Below, one piece after another: positions 1 through 6,199 of a stretch of DNA of 6,199 nt. The position numbers and the translations under genes were made by a program. The notes beneath the pieces were generated by a model. The model did no database searches and was not told where the DNA came from. It saw only the letters and a list, made by a program, of their open reading frames with translations. The stretch's first letter is position 1. Each line of letters starts with the position of its first letter. This stretch comes from Acidobacteriota bacterium (GTDB lineage: Bacteria > Acidobacteriota > Vicinamibacteria > Vicinamibacterales > CAVVIG01), in assembly GCA_003222455.1 (NCBI GenBank), contig QHWF01000465.1, positions 1 to 6,199 of the forward strand, written 5' to 3'.

Positions 1-27
1 CTTGCGGTTGTCGTCGTGCCTGCTCAT
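1..27 (-). CDS. Possible start of a divergent gene, 5' end only
   Basis: Reading the minus strand from position 27 gives an ATG followed by eight more open codons to the window edge, encoding MSRHDDNRK. All nine codons end in G or C, as expected for coding sequence in this genome, while the bases just upstream (28-60) are distinctly AT-richer. The nine residues are hydrophilic and identify no family. No clear Shine-Dalgarno sequence precedes the ATG, which weakens the call. If real, the gene is transcribed away from the glycan operon and shares its control region. Nine codons are too few for certainty. Confidence 0.35.
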
Positions 28-47
28 CTGAAATTCAGAAGATCTGA
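26..47. promoter_or_regulatory. Cluster of short inverted and direct repeats in the divergent intergenic region
   Basis: Bases 27-39 form TCTGAA-A-TTCAGA, a perfect 6+1+6 inverted repeat. The right arm is reused: TCAGA at 35-39 is followed after three bases by its complement TCTGA at 43-47. ATCTGA therefore occurs twice in direct orientation, at 26-31 and 42-47, 16 bases apart, with the opposite arm between them. This is the AT-richest stretch at the left end and overlaps the start codon of the putative minus-strand gene. Such symmetry suits an operator for a dimeric regulator, but no regulator family is recognised and chance is possible. Confidence 0.3.
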
Positions 48-65
48 CGCTCACATTCCACGTTC

Positions 66-85
66 GAACCGGTTCCTCGGCCGAG
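66..85. promoter_or_regulatory. Two abutting perfect 10-bp palindromes
   Basis: GAACCGGTTC at 66-75 and CTCGGCCGAG at 76-85 are each perfect 10-base palindromes and lie exactly end to end. Neither has a loop, so they would act as duplex DNA sites rather than hairpins. They lie about 30 bases before the start of the first operon gene, where an operator or activator site is plausible. GC-rich palindromes arise by chance fairly often, so function is inferred from position only. Confidence 0.25.
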
Positions 86-111
86 CACACCCGGGGCTCG
101 GAGAGGGGGAG
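81..111 (+). promoter_or_regulatory. Possible leader hairpin and ribosome binding site of the GH-GT2 gene
   Basis: CCGAGC at 81-86 pairs with GCTCGG at 96-101 across a nine-base loop, giving a six-base GC-rich stem in the leader RNA. Directly after it comes the purine run GAGAGGGGGAG at 101-111. GAGG at 103-106 is seven bases from the GTG at 114, and GGAG at 108-111 is eight bases from the in-frame GTG at 120, so the run could serve either start. The closeness of stem and Shine-Dalgarno could modulate translation, but this is inference. Confidence 0.4.
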
Positions 112-113
112 TA

Positions 114-2915
114 GTGGCTGTGTCTCAGCCCGTCGTGTCTGGAAAGTTTCTCGAGGCGCAACGAGAACGATTTCTCATCAGGGGGGTGAGTTACGGCACG
201 TTCGCCCCGGGCGGCGACCTGTCGCTCTTTCCGCCGCCAGACCGTATTGCTTCGGACTTCCGCGCGATCGCGCAGCTGGGCGCGAATACGATTCGCACCT
301 ACACGCCGCCGTCGCTCGACCTGCTCGACGAAGCCACCCGTCACGGGCTGCGCGTCATCGTCGGGGTTCCATGGCCGCAGCACATCGCCTTCCTGGACAG
401 CCATCAGACCCGATCCGGGATCCGATCTGACGTCCGCGGTCATGTCGAGCGGCTCGCCGCGCACCCGGCGACGCTGCTCTTCGCGCTCGGCAACGATATC
501 CCTCCCGGCGTCGTCCGCTGGTATGGCCGGCGCAGAATCGAGGGCTTTCTCGGCGAGCTGTGCGACGAAGCCCGGACCGCCTCGCCGCAATCGCTGCTCA
601 CGTATGTCAACTATCCGCCGACTGAATACCTCGATACGTCGTGCTTCGACGTGTGCGCCTTCAACGTCTTCCTGCATCGCGAAGCCGATCTGAGCGCGTA
701 CCTCGCCCGGCTGCACAACATCGCCGGGCCACGGCCGCTGCTGATCTCCGAGGCCGGCGCCGACAGCATGCGACACGGTGAAGAGCGCCAGTCGGCGCTC
801 GTGATGATGCAGCTGCGCACGGCGTTCGGCGAGGGTGCGTGCGGCGCAATTGTCTTCAGCTGGACGGATGACTGGTGGCGCGGCGGCCACCAGGTCGACG
901 ACTGGGCGTTCGGGCTGGTCGATGCGTCGCGCCGGCCGAAGCGGTCGTATCACGTGGTGCAGCGCGTGTTCCGGTCGGCTCCGTTCCACGAGGATCAGCG
1001 CGTGACGTGGCCACGCGTATCGGTCGTCGTGTGCGCGTACAACGCGGCGCAGACGATCGACGAATGTCTGACGTCGATCGAAGCGCTGCAGTATCCCGAT
1101 ACTGAAATCATCGTGATCGACGATGGCTCCTCGGATGCGACCGCGGCGATTGCGGCCAGTCATGCCGGTGTGGCGGTTGTCAGCATCGCGAACGGCGGAC
1201 TCGCGGCGGCGCGCAACGTCGGGCTGAAACGCGCCACGGGCGAGATTGTTGCGTATACCGACGCCGACGTGCGTGTCGATCCTGACTGGCTCACCTATCT
1301 CGTCCAGCCCTTCCTCAATTCGAACGTCGTCGCCGCCGGGGGCCCGAACATCGTGCCGCCAGACGATCCATGGATTGCGCAATGCGTGGCGCGCGCGCCA
1401 GGCGGCCCGACGCACGTTCTCCTCGACGATCGCATCGCGGAGCACGTGCCCGGCTGCAACTGCGCATTTCGCCGCGACGCCCTGATGGCCATCGGCGGGT
1501 TCAACCCGATCTTTCTGCGCGCCGGCGACGATGTGGATGTGTGCTGGCGGCTGCAGGCGAGGGGCTGGAAGATCGGCTTTGCGCCGTCGGCACTGGTCTG
1601 GCACCACCATCGTGCGAGCGTCGCCAGTTACTGGCGGCAGCAGGTGGGCTATGGCGAAGGCGAGACGTGGCTCATGCACACGCACCCCGACCAGTTCGTG
1701 CGCGGGCGCATGGCGTGGCGCGGGCACATCTACAGTTCGCTGCCGCTGATCCAATCGTTTTCAGAAGAACGGATCAATTCCGGCCCGTTCGGATCGGCCG
1801 CATTTCCGTCGGTCTACCGGACGTATGCCCACCCGCTGACGTACCTGCCGCACTCGGGCCGATGGCAGCTCGCCTGGATGGCGCTTTTCGCCCTGGCCGT
1901 CCTGATGTTGCCGGTTGATCGCGGGTATCCGACAGCGCTCGCCGCGACGGCGCTGGTGCTGGCGGGCGCGACGGTCATGAAGTGTCTGCGGCATGGATCC
2001 CGGTCGCATGTGAAGCAGCTTCCGCCGATTGGCCGTCTCTCGCCGGCATCGAGCCGCGCGCTGTATCGCGCGACGATTGCGACGCTGCATGTCCTTCAAC
2101 CGTTCGCGCGGCTTCACGGCCGGCTCAAAGGCATGATGTCCGCGCCGGCCGCTCTCACATCCGTGACCGATCCGCACCACGGGGTGCCCCGCCGGCCGGT
2201 GTTCTCCGATCTCGCCGACGGCGTGCGTCTCTGCCTGCGCGGCCAGGTGGAGCGGACGTTCTGGAGCGAGCGCTGGGTTGAGGCACGCCGTGTGTTGTGC
2301 GCGATGGCGGATCGCCTGCGACAGCAGCGGATCGTCAGGAACGTCGAGCTCGACAGCGGGTGGTGGGAAGACCGCGACGCCACGATGGTTGACCAGGCGT
2401 GGTTTCGTCTCGACATCCGCACGCTGGTCGAGGACCACGGCGCCGGGAGATGCCTGTGCCGGGTGGCCCTGCGATCAAGGGTGACCGCGACCCCCCTGCT
2501 CGCGCTGGCCTCGGGCCTCGCGCTGGCCGCCGGGCTTCAACGCGCAGCCCTCATCGATTGGCCGCTCGGCGTGGTGCTCGTTGCCGCGTGGACCGTGGCC
2601 CTGCCTGTGGCGCACATGGCTCTGGCGGCGCGCGTCGTGTCGAAGACGCTGGACAGCCTGGCGGTGGACCTCGGGTGGTCTCCGCTTGCCCCCGTGCACG
2701 ATCGCAGCGTCGCGGTCCTGCCGGCCTCCATGTCTGCCGCGCTGTCGCCTGCCGCGGCGCGCGCGACACCGCCGTCGGCGCTGCCGGCGGTGCCTCACCA
2801 CCAAGGCACACGCGTGTTGCCGCATGGAGCGCCGGTGCCTGCCGGGTTCGCGGCCGAGCCGACTGCGGGCATCGTCCGGATCGGCGTCATGAATCTCGAT
2901 AAGACGAATCTATGA
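114..2915 (+). CDS. GH-like TIM barrel fused to a GT2 glycosyltransferase, membrane-anchored
   Basis: Predicted bifunctional glycan enzyme at the inner membrane. Residues about 12-290 resemble a clan GH-A-type glycosidase barrel: RGVSYGTF (23-30), GANTIRTYTPP (56-66), GLRVIVGVPW (78-87), TYVNYPPTEYL (163-173), LISEAGADS (210-218, E213 in the nucleophile place) and FSWTDDWWRGG (248-258). The acid/base position reads GND (126-128) where I expect GNE. Residues about 300-550 are GT2: VSVVVCAYN (302-310), DDGSSD (336-341), the metal-binding DAD (383-385), acidic GDDVD (471-475) and WRQQVGYGEGE (507-517). Likely membrane segments are 584-602, 604-622, 792-809 and 813-837. The tail from about 862 is Ala/Pro-rich. 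GTG 114 is taken as the start; GTG 120 is an in-frame alternative. The stop overlaps the next start as ATGA. The donor sugar and product are unknown. Confidence 0.93.
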   Translation: MAVSQPVVSGKFLEAQRERFLIRGVSYGTFAPGGDLSLFPPPDRIASDFRAIAQLGANTIRTYTPPSLDLLDEATRHGLRVIVGVPWPQHIAFLDSHQTRSGIRSDVRGHVERLAAHPATLLFALGNDIPPGVVRWYGRRRIEGFLGELCDEARTASPQSLLTYVNYPPTEYLDTSCFDVCAFNVFLHREADLSAYLARLHNIAGPRPLLISEAGADSMRHGEERQSALVMMQLRTAFGEGACGAIVFSWTDDWWRGGHQVDDWAFGLVDASRRPKRSYHVVQRVFRSAPFHEDQRVTWPRVSVVVCAYNAAQTIDECLTSIEALQYPDTEIIVIDDGSSDATAAIAASHAGVAVVSIANGGLAAARNVGLKRATGEIVAYTDADVRVDPDWLTYLVQPFLNSNVVAAGGPNIVPPDDPWIAQCVARAPGGPTHVLLDDRIAEHVPGCNCAFRRDALMAIGGFNPIFLRAGDDVDVCWRLQARGWKIGFAPSALVWHHHRASVASYWRQQVGYGEGETWLMHTHPDQFVRGRMAWRGHIYSSLPLIQSFSEERINSGPFGSAAFPSVYRTYAHPLTYLPHSGRWQLAWMALFALAVLMLPVDRGYPTALAATALVLAGATVMKCLRHGSRSHVKQLPPIGRLSPASSRALYRATIATLHVLQPFARLHGRLKGMMSAPAALTSVTDPHHGVPRRPVFSDLADGVRLCLRGQVERTFWSERWVEARRVLCAMADRLRQQRIVRNVELDSGWWEDRDATMVDQAWFRLDIRTLVEDHGAGRCLCRVALRSRVTATPLLALASGLALAAGLQRAALIDWPLGVVLVAAWTVALPVAHMALAARVVSKTLDSLAVDLGWSPLAPVHDRSVAVLPASMSAALSPAAARATPPSALPAVPHHQGTRVLPHGAPVPAGFAAEPTAGIVRIGVMNLDKTNL

Positions 2916-4081
2916 CCAGAAGAAAACGCCTCACGATCGTGGGCACCCTCGCGCAGCACGCCGGCCGCGGAGGACACACCTGGGCGTTCCTCCAGTACCT
3001 CGTCGGCTTTCAGAAACTTGGCTGGGACGTGCTGTTTCTCGATCGGATCGAGCCAGACACGTGCATGACCGAAACAGGACAGCCTGCACCGGTCCAGCAC
3101 TCGTGGAACCTGCGCTACCTCGAGCGCGTGATGCACTGCTTTGGTCTCGACGGCCACTATGCGCTGCTGTCGAAGGGCGCGAGCGTCGCCGGCCTCAGTC
3201 GTCCGCAGGTCCTCAAGCGGGTGGCCGAATCGGCGGCGCTCATCAACGTGATGGGCGTTCTCGACGATCACGAGATCCTGCAGGCTGCCCAGGCCCGGAT
3301 CTTTCTCGACATCGATCCGGGATTCCCGCAGATGTGGAGAGAGCTTGCGCTGCGCGATGCGCTCGCCGGACACGACGCGTACGTGACGATTGCCGAGAAC
3401 ATCGGCAAGGCCGGGTGCACGATCCCAACCTGCGGGCTCGACTGGATCACCACGCGGCCGCCGATCGTGCTCGATGAATGGCCGGCCTGCGGCCTGGCGG
3501 CGGGATCCGAGGCGCCGATTACGACCGTGGCGAGCTGGCGAGGCGCGTACCCGCCGGTGGGCTTCCAGGGACGGATGTACGGCCTGCGCGCGCACGAATT
3601 TCGACGGTTCGCGACGCTGCCGTCCCTGGCCGGGGGCCGCTTCGAAGTGGCGCTCGATATCCATCCGGCCGATGTCAAAGACGTCCAGCTCCTGTTCGAC
3701 TCGGGATGGTGGCTCGTCGAACCGCGGCGCGCCGCGGGCGACCCCTGGTGCTATCGCGATTACATCCGCAGTTCGAGCGCGGAACTGATGGTCTCGAAAG
3801 GGATGTACGTGCAGACGCGCAGCGGTCGGTTCGGGCACCGCAGCGTCTGCTATCTGGCGAGCGGCCGGCCGGTGATCGCGCAGGACACCGGGCTGGACGA
3901 TCTGCTGCCACAGGGCGCCGGGCTGCTCACGTTCACGACCGTGGAAGAGGCCGCCGATGCGGCGTGTGCGATCGAACGCGATTACGACCGTCACGCGCGC
4001 GGCGCGCGGCGTCTGGCCGAGAACTACTTCGACTCGTCGGACGTGCTGACGTCACTGACACACAAACTGCATCTGCACTGA
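2912..4081 (+). CDS. GT-B-type glycosyltransferase (family 1/4-like)
   Basis: Predicted soluble cytoplasmic glycosyltransferase of 389 residues, a full-length size for a two-domain GT-B enzyme. The N-terminal half opens with a Rossmann-type strand and glycine-rich turn (LTIVGTLAQHAGRGGHTW, 7-24), then YLVGFQKLGWDVLFLD (29-44), and ALINVMGV (109-116). The C-terminal half carries the nucleotide-sugar-binding region: SKGMYVQTRSG (295-305), HRSVCYLASGRPVIAQDTG (309-327) and LPQGAGLLTF (332-341). The serine-rich and SGRPV motifs are typical of a family I know beside similar GH-GT2 genes and ABC exporters. The start codon overlaps the previous stop (ATGA), there is no strong Shine-Dalgarno sequence, and translation is probably coupled. 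Its N-terminus resembles the partial gene at the right end. The donor sugar is unknown; catalytic residues were not pinned down individually. Confidence 0.9.
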   Translation: MTRRKRLTIVGTLAQHAGRGGHTWAFLQYLVGFQKLGWDVLFLDRIEPDTCMTETGQPAPVQHSWNLRYLERVMHCFGLDGHYALLSKGASVAGLSRPQVLKRVAESAALINVMGVLDDHEILQAAQARIFLDIDPGFPQMWRELALRDALAGHDAYVTIAENIGKAGCTIPTCGLDWITTRPPIVLDEWPACGLAAGSEAPITTVASWRGAYPPVGFQGRMYGLRAHEFRRFATLPSLAGGRFEVALDIHPADVKDVQLLFDSGWWLVEPRRAAGDPWCYRDYIRSSSAELMVSKGMYVQTRSGRFGHRSVCYLASGRPVIAQDTGLDDLLPQGAGLLTFTTVEEAADAACAIERDYDRHARGARRLAENYFDSSDVLTSLTHKLHLH

Positions 4082-4094
4082 ACTGATTTCACAA

Positions 4095-5861
4095 ATGGCG
4101 AGCGGACGATTCACGCAATTGGCTCTCTACCGGCGGCTGCTGCTCCAGGCGAGGCCTTACTGGCTCCACATGGTGGGCACGCTGCTGCTCAACATCCTGG
4201 CGGCGCCCCTGGCGCTGATCATGCCGCTGCCGATGAAGCTGGCGGTCGACAGCGTGCTGGGATCGCACCCGATTCCCGGCTTTCTCCGCGCCGTGGCGCC
4301 GCGGTCCGTGCAGACCTCGCCGACCGCGCTCCTGATCTTCATTGCGGCGCTCCTGCTGGCGGTTGCGCTGCTGCGGCAGATACAGGGTGTCTTGACCTGG
4401 GTGCTGTACACCTACACCGGCGAGAAACTGCTTCAGGACTTTCGCGCCAAGCTGTTCCGCCACGTGCAGCGGCTGTCCCTGTCGTATCACGACAGCCGGG
4501 GCACGAGCGATTCCACCTATCGCATCCAGTACGACGCCTATTGCGTGCAGGCGGTGACGCTCAACGGGCTGATCCCGATGATCACCTCCTCGTTCACGCT
4601 GCTGGGCATGGTCATCGTGATCGCCCGCATGGACTGGCAGCTGGCGCTCGTGGCGCTCGCCGTCACGCCCGTTCTGTATCTGCTGTCGCGGATGTTCCGT
4701 GAACCGCTGCGCATGCGCTGGCAGGAGATCAAACGACTCGACAGCTCCGCCATGTCCGTCGTCACCGAAGTGCTCGGAGCGGTTCGCGTCGTCAAGGCCT
4801 TCGGACGTGAGGAGCACGAGCACGCGAGGTTCCTCCGCCAGGCCGCCAAACGGATCTCGGGTCAGGTTCAGGTGGCGTTCTTCCAGAGCGGCTTCGAGCT
4901 CCTGGTCGGGATGACCACTGCAGCCGGAACCGCCGCCGCCCTGGTCATCGGCGTGATGCACGTCCAATCGGGCCTCCTCACACTGGGCGGCCTGCTGATC
5001 GTCATGGCCTATCTGGCACAGCTCTACTCGCCGCTGAGCACGTTGAGCAAGCTCGTGACCGATCTTCAGTCGGCCATGGCCAGTGCCGAGCGCGCATTCG
5101 CTCTGTTCGACGAGCTGCCCGAAGTGGTCGAACGGCCCGACGCCCGGGCGCTCGGTCGATGTGCCGGCGTGGTTGTCTTCGACAACGTGTCGTTCTCCTA
5201 CGACGGCGCCACGCCGATCCTGCAGGACGTTTCGTTCGAGGTGAAGGCGGGAAGCCGCGTCGGAATCTCGGGAACCACCGGCGCGGGCAAGACGACGCTC
5301 GTCAGCCTGTTGACCCGTTTCTACGATCCGACAGCCGGACGCATCTCGCTCGACGGAGTGGACGTGCGCGATTACAAGCTGGTGGACCTGCGCAACCAGT
5401 TCGCGTTCGTGCTCCAGGAACCGGTGCTGTTCTCGGCGAGCATCGCCGAGAACATCGCGTACGCGCGGCCGGGCGCGACGCCCGAGGAAATCGTCGACGC
5501 GGCGCAACTGGCGGATGCGCACAATTTCATCCTCGGGCTGCCCGACGGATACCGGACCGCGGTCGGCGAGCGAGGCATGCGGTTGTCGGGTGGCGAACGC
5601 CAGCGCATTTCGCTGGCCCGCGCCTTCCTGAAGAACGCGCCGATCCTGATTCTCGACGAGCCCACGAGCTCGGTGGACGTGCAGACCGAGGCGATGCAGG
5701 GGCGCACCTGTTTCCTCATTTCGCATCGGCCGGCGGCGCTGGAAGACTGCGACGTTCACCTGGTGATTTCGAACCGCCGGCTCGTCGCCGCGTCACACAC
5801 GCCGGATAACTCGGCTCGGGATGCTCAGCTGGTCCTGCGCGGGAGCGCTGCCAGTGCGTAA
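4095..5861 (+). CDS. ABC exporter half-transporter (MsbA/NdvA-type) with a shortened ATPase segment
   Basis: An exporter with fused transmembrane and ATPase domains, 588 residues, expected to homodimerise in the inner membrane and flip a lipid-linked or glycan substrate outward. Membrane segments are near 23-48, 76-99, 157-178, 181-200, 264-288 and 293-312. In the ATPase domain are the A-loop Tyr (FSYD, 367-370), Walker A GTTGAGKTT (393-401), Q-loop Q441 (VLQEPVLFSASIAENI), signature LSGGERQR (497-504), Walker B ILILDEP (517-523, catalytic E522), D-loop SSVD (525-528) and switch H544. The D-loop Asp to switch His distance is 16 residues, against 25 in MsbA, so about nine residues of the intervening helix are missing in frame. 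The start lies 13 bases after the previous stop and lacks a visible Shine-Dalgarno sequence, suggesting coupled translation. The glycosyltransferase genes on both sides point to a glycan or glycolipid cargo. Exact substrate is not deducible. Confidence 0.93.
   Translation: MASGRFTQLALYRRLLLQARPYWLHMVGTLLLNILAAPLALIMPLPMKLAVDSVLGSHPIPGFLRAVAPRSVQTSPTALLIFIAALLLAVALLRQIQGVLTWVLYTYTGEKLLQDFRAKLFRHVQRLSLSYHDSRGTSDSTYRIQYDAYCVQAVTLNGLIPMITSSFTLLGMVIVIARMDWQLALVALAVTPVLYLLSRMFREPLRMRWQEIKRLDSSAMSVVTEVLGAVRVVKAFGREEHEHARFLRQAAKRISGQVQVAFFQSGFELLVGMTTAAGTAAALVIGVMHVQSGLLTLGGLLIVMAYLAQLYSPLSTLSKLVTDLQSAMASAERAFALFDELPEVVERPDARALGRCAGVVVFDNVSFSYDGATPILQDVSFEVKAGSRVGISGTTGAGKTTLVSLLTRFYDPTAGRISLDGVDVRDYKLVDLRNQFAFVLQEPVLFSASIAENIAYARPGATPEEIVDAAQLADAHNFILGLPDGYRTAVGERGMRLSGGERQRISLARAFLKNAPILILDEPTSSVDVQTEAMQGRTCFLISHRPAALEDCDVHLVISNRRLVAASHTPDNSARDAQLVLRGSAASA
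5841..5845 (+). promoter_or_regulatory. Ribosome binding site deciding the GTG 5854 start
   Basis: GGGAG lies eight bases before GTG 5854, inside the last codons of the exporter gene. It is a better placed Shine-Dalgarno sequence than any before the two preceding genes, and it supports a GTG start with an eight-base overlap over later in-frame ATG or GTG codons. Confidence 0.6.
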
Positions 5862-6199
5862 GCCGAAGATCGTCGTCCTCGGACGCATGTGTGAAGAGCC
5901 GGTCGCGGGCGTGGTGTGGCAGGTGCTCCACTACCTGATCGGTCTGCAGCGTCTCGGGTTCGAGGTCTATTACGTGGAATGGCGCGGCAACTGGCTGCCG
6001 CACCCCATCGACGCCGCGGTCGACGCCGGGTGGCCGAGAGTCATGGTGGGAACCGTCCTGCGCCAGTACGGGTTCGAAGGCCGCTGGATTTGCAGCGCCG
6101 AGTTCATGGGCAAGGGATGCACGTTCGGCGGCCTGCCGGTCACCGAGCTGCCGCGGTTGTATCGGGAGGCCGAGGCCGTCATCAATCTCACCGCGAGTC
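5854..6199 (+). CDS. GT-B-like glycosyltransferase, N-terminal part only (3' truncated by window edge)
   Basis: An open frame of 115 codons starting at GTG 5854 runs off the right edge without a stop. The start is supported by the GGGAG Shine-Dalgarno sequence and by an eight-base overlap with the end of the exporter gene. The protein begins with a Rossmann-like strand (KPKIVVLGRM, 3-12), then PVAGVVWQVLHYLIGLQRLG (16-35) and FEVYYVEW (36-43), and reaches a conserved-looking EAEAVINLTAS at the end. This order matches the N-terminal domain of the 389-residue transferase upstream (GHTWAFLQYLVGFQKLGWDV; ESAALINVMG), so the two look like diverged paralogues. The C-terminal nucleotide-sugar domain, expected outside the window, cannot be checked. 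Glycosyltransferase is the likely call; a non-catalytic relative remains possible. Confidence 0.8.
   Translation, partial: MRKPKIVVLGRMCEEPVAGVVWQVLHYLIGLQRLGFEVYYVEWRGNWLPHPIDAAVDAGWPRVMVGTVLRQYGFEGRWICSAEFMGKGCTFGGLPVTELPRLYREAEAVINLTAS

Noticed and set aside
1..114. Plus-strand frame open from the window edge to TAG 112-114, possibly the end of an upstream gene overlapping GTG 114
   Set aside because: By hand count only about 57 percent of its codons end in G or C, well below the genes here, and it runs through the palindromes and the ribosome binding site. A divergent gene plus an intergenic region fits better, though 37 codons do not exclude it fully.
1246..1485. Small plus-strand frames inside the GH-GT2 gene (for example 247-693, 1246-1485 and 1370-1918)
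   Set aside because: They overlap conserved GH or GT2 coding sequence in other frames, are rich in Arg, Ser and Ala, and have no independent start signals or motifs.
51..1754. 567-codon open frame on the minus strand opposite the GH-GT2 gene
   Set aside because: Its translation is Arg-, His- and Asp-rich without recognisable motifs, and it lies opposite a strand with clear GH and GT2 motifs. Long antisense open frames are expected from G/C-biased codon third positions.
2795..3994. 399-codon open frame on the minus strand opposite the GT-B gene
   Set aside because: It crosses the boundary of two coupled plus-strand genes, has no recognisable motif and shows shadow-frame composition.
5694..5726. 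Frameshift as the explanation for the short ATPase segment of the exporter
   Set aside because: The frame is identical before and after the gap: Walker B and D-loop upstream and the switch His and following residues downstream are all read in one frame, so an in-frame loss of 27 bases fits and a frameshift does not.
4089..5759. 556-codon open frame on the minus strand opposite the ABC exporter gene
   Set aside because: The composition is dominated by Arg, Gln, His and Glu with no domain signal, while the plus strand has every ABC exporter motif. It is a shadow frame.

Overview
The window comes from a high-GC bacterium. Codon third positions are strongly G/C, two of the five genes start with GTG, and genes are packed with overlapping stop and start codons. 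The architecture of the first large protein and of the glycosyltransferases around the exporter resembles glycan clusters I associate with Acidobacteriota (Vicinamibacteria-like) and similar soil bacteria. That assignment rests on remembered family resemblance and is weak.

Layout: bases 1-27 probably hold the first nine codons of a minus-strand gene that leaves the window on the left. Bases 28-113 are a short, relatively AT-rich divergent intergenic region with several perfect palindromes, a possible hairpin and a purine-rich ribosome binding site. From 114 to the right edge there is one plus-strand operon: (1) a 933-residue membrane protein fusing a glycoside-hydrolase-like TIM barrel to a family 2 glycosyltransferase (GT2); (2) a 389-residue GT-B-type glycosyltransferase, joined to gene 1 by an ATGA overlap; (3) a 588-residue MsbA/NdvA-type ABC exporter with fused membrane and ATPase domains, 13 bases downstream; (4) the first 115 codons of a second GT-B-like protein, starting at GTG 5854 inside the end of the exporter gene and running off the right edge.

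Inferred joint role: a sugar polymer or glycolipid is built at the cytoplasmic face by the GT2 and the GT-B transferases and moved across the inner membrane by the exporter. The GH-like domain may trim, bind or transfer the chain. The chemical product cannot be read from the sequence.

Three points stand out. The exporter ATPase lacks about nine residues between its D-loop and switch histidine, although all its catalytic motifs are present. The GH-like domain has Asp where the family normally has the acid/base Glu (GND instead of GNE). The divergent control region is unusually rich in short symmetric elements. No RNA gene, CRISPR array, insertion sequence or terminator is visible.
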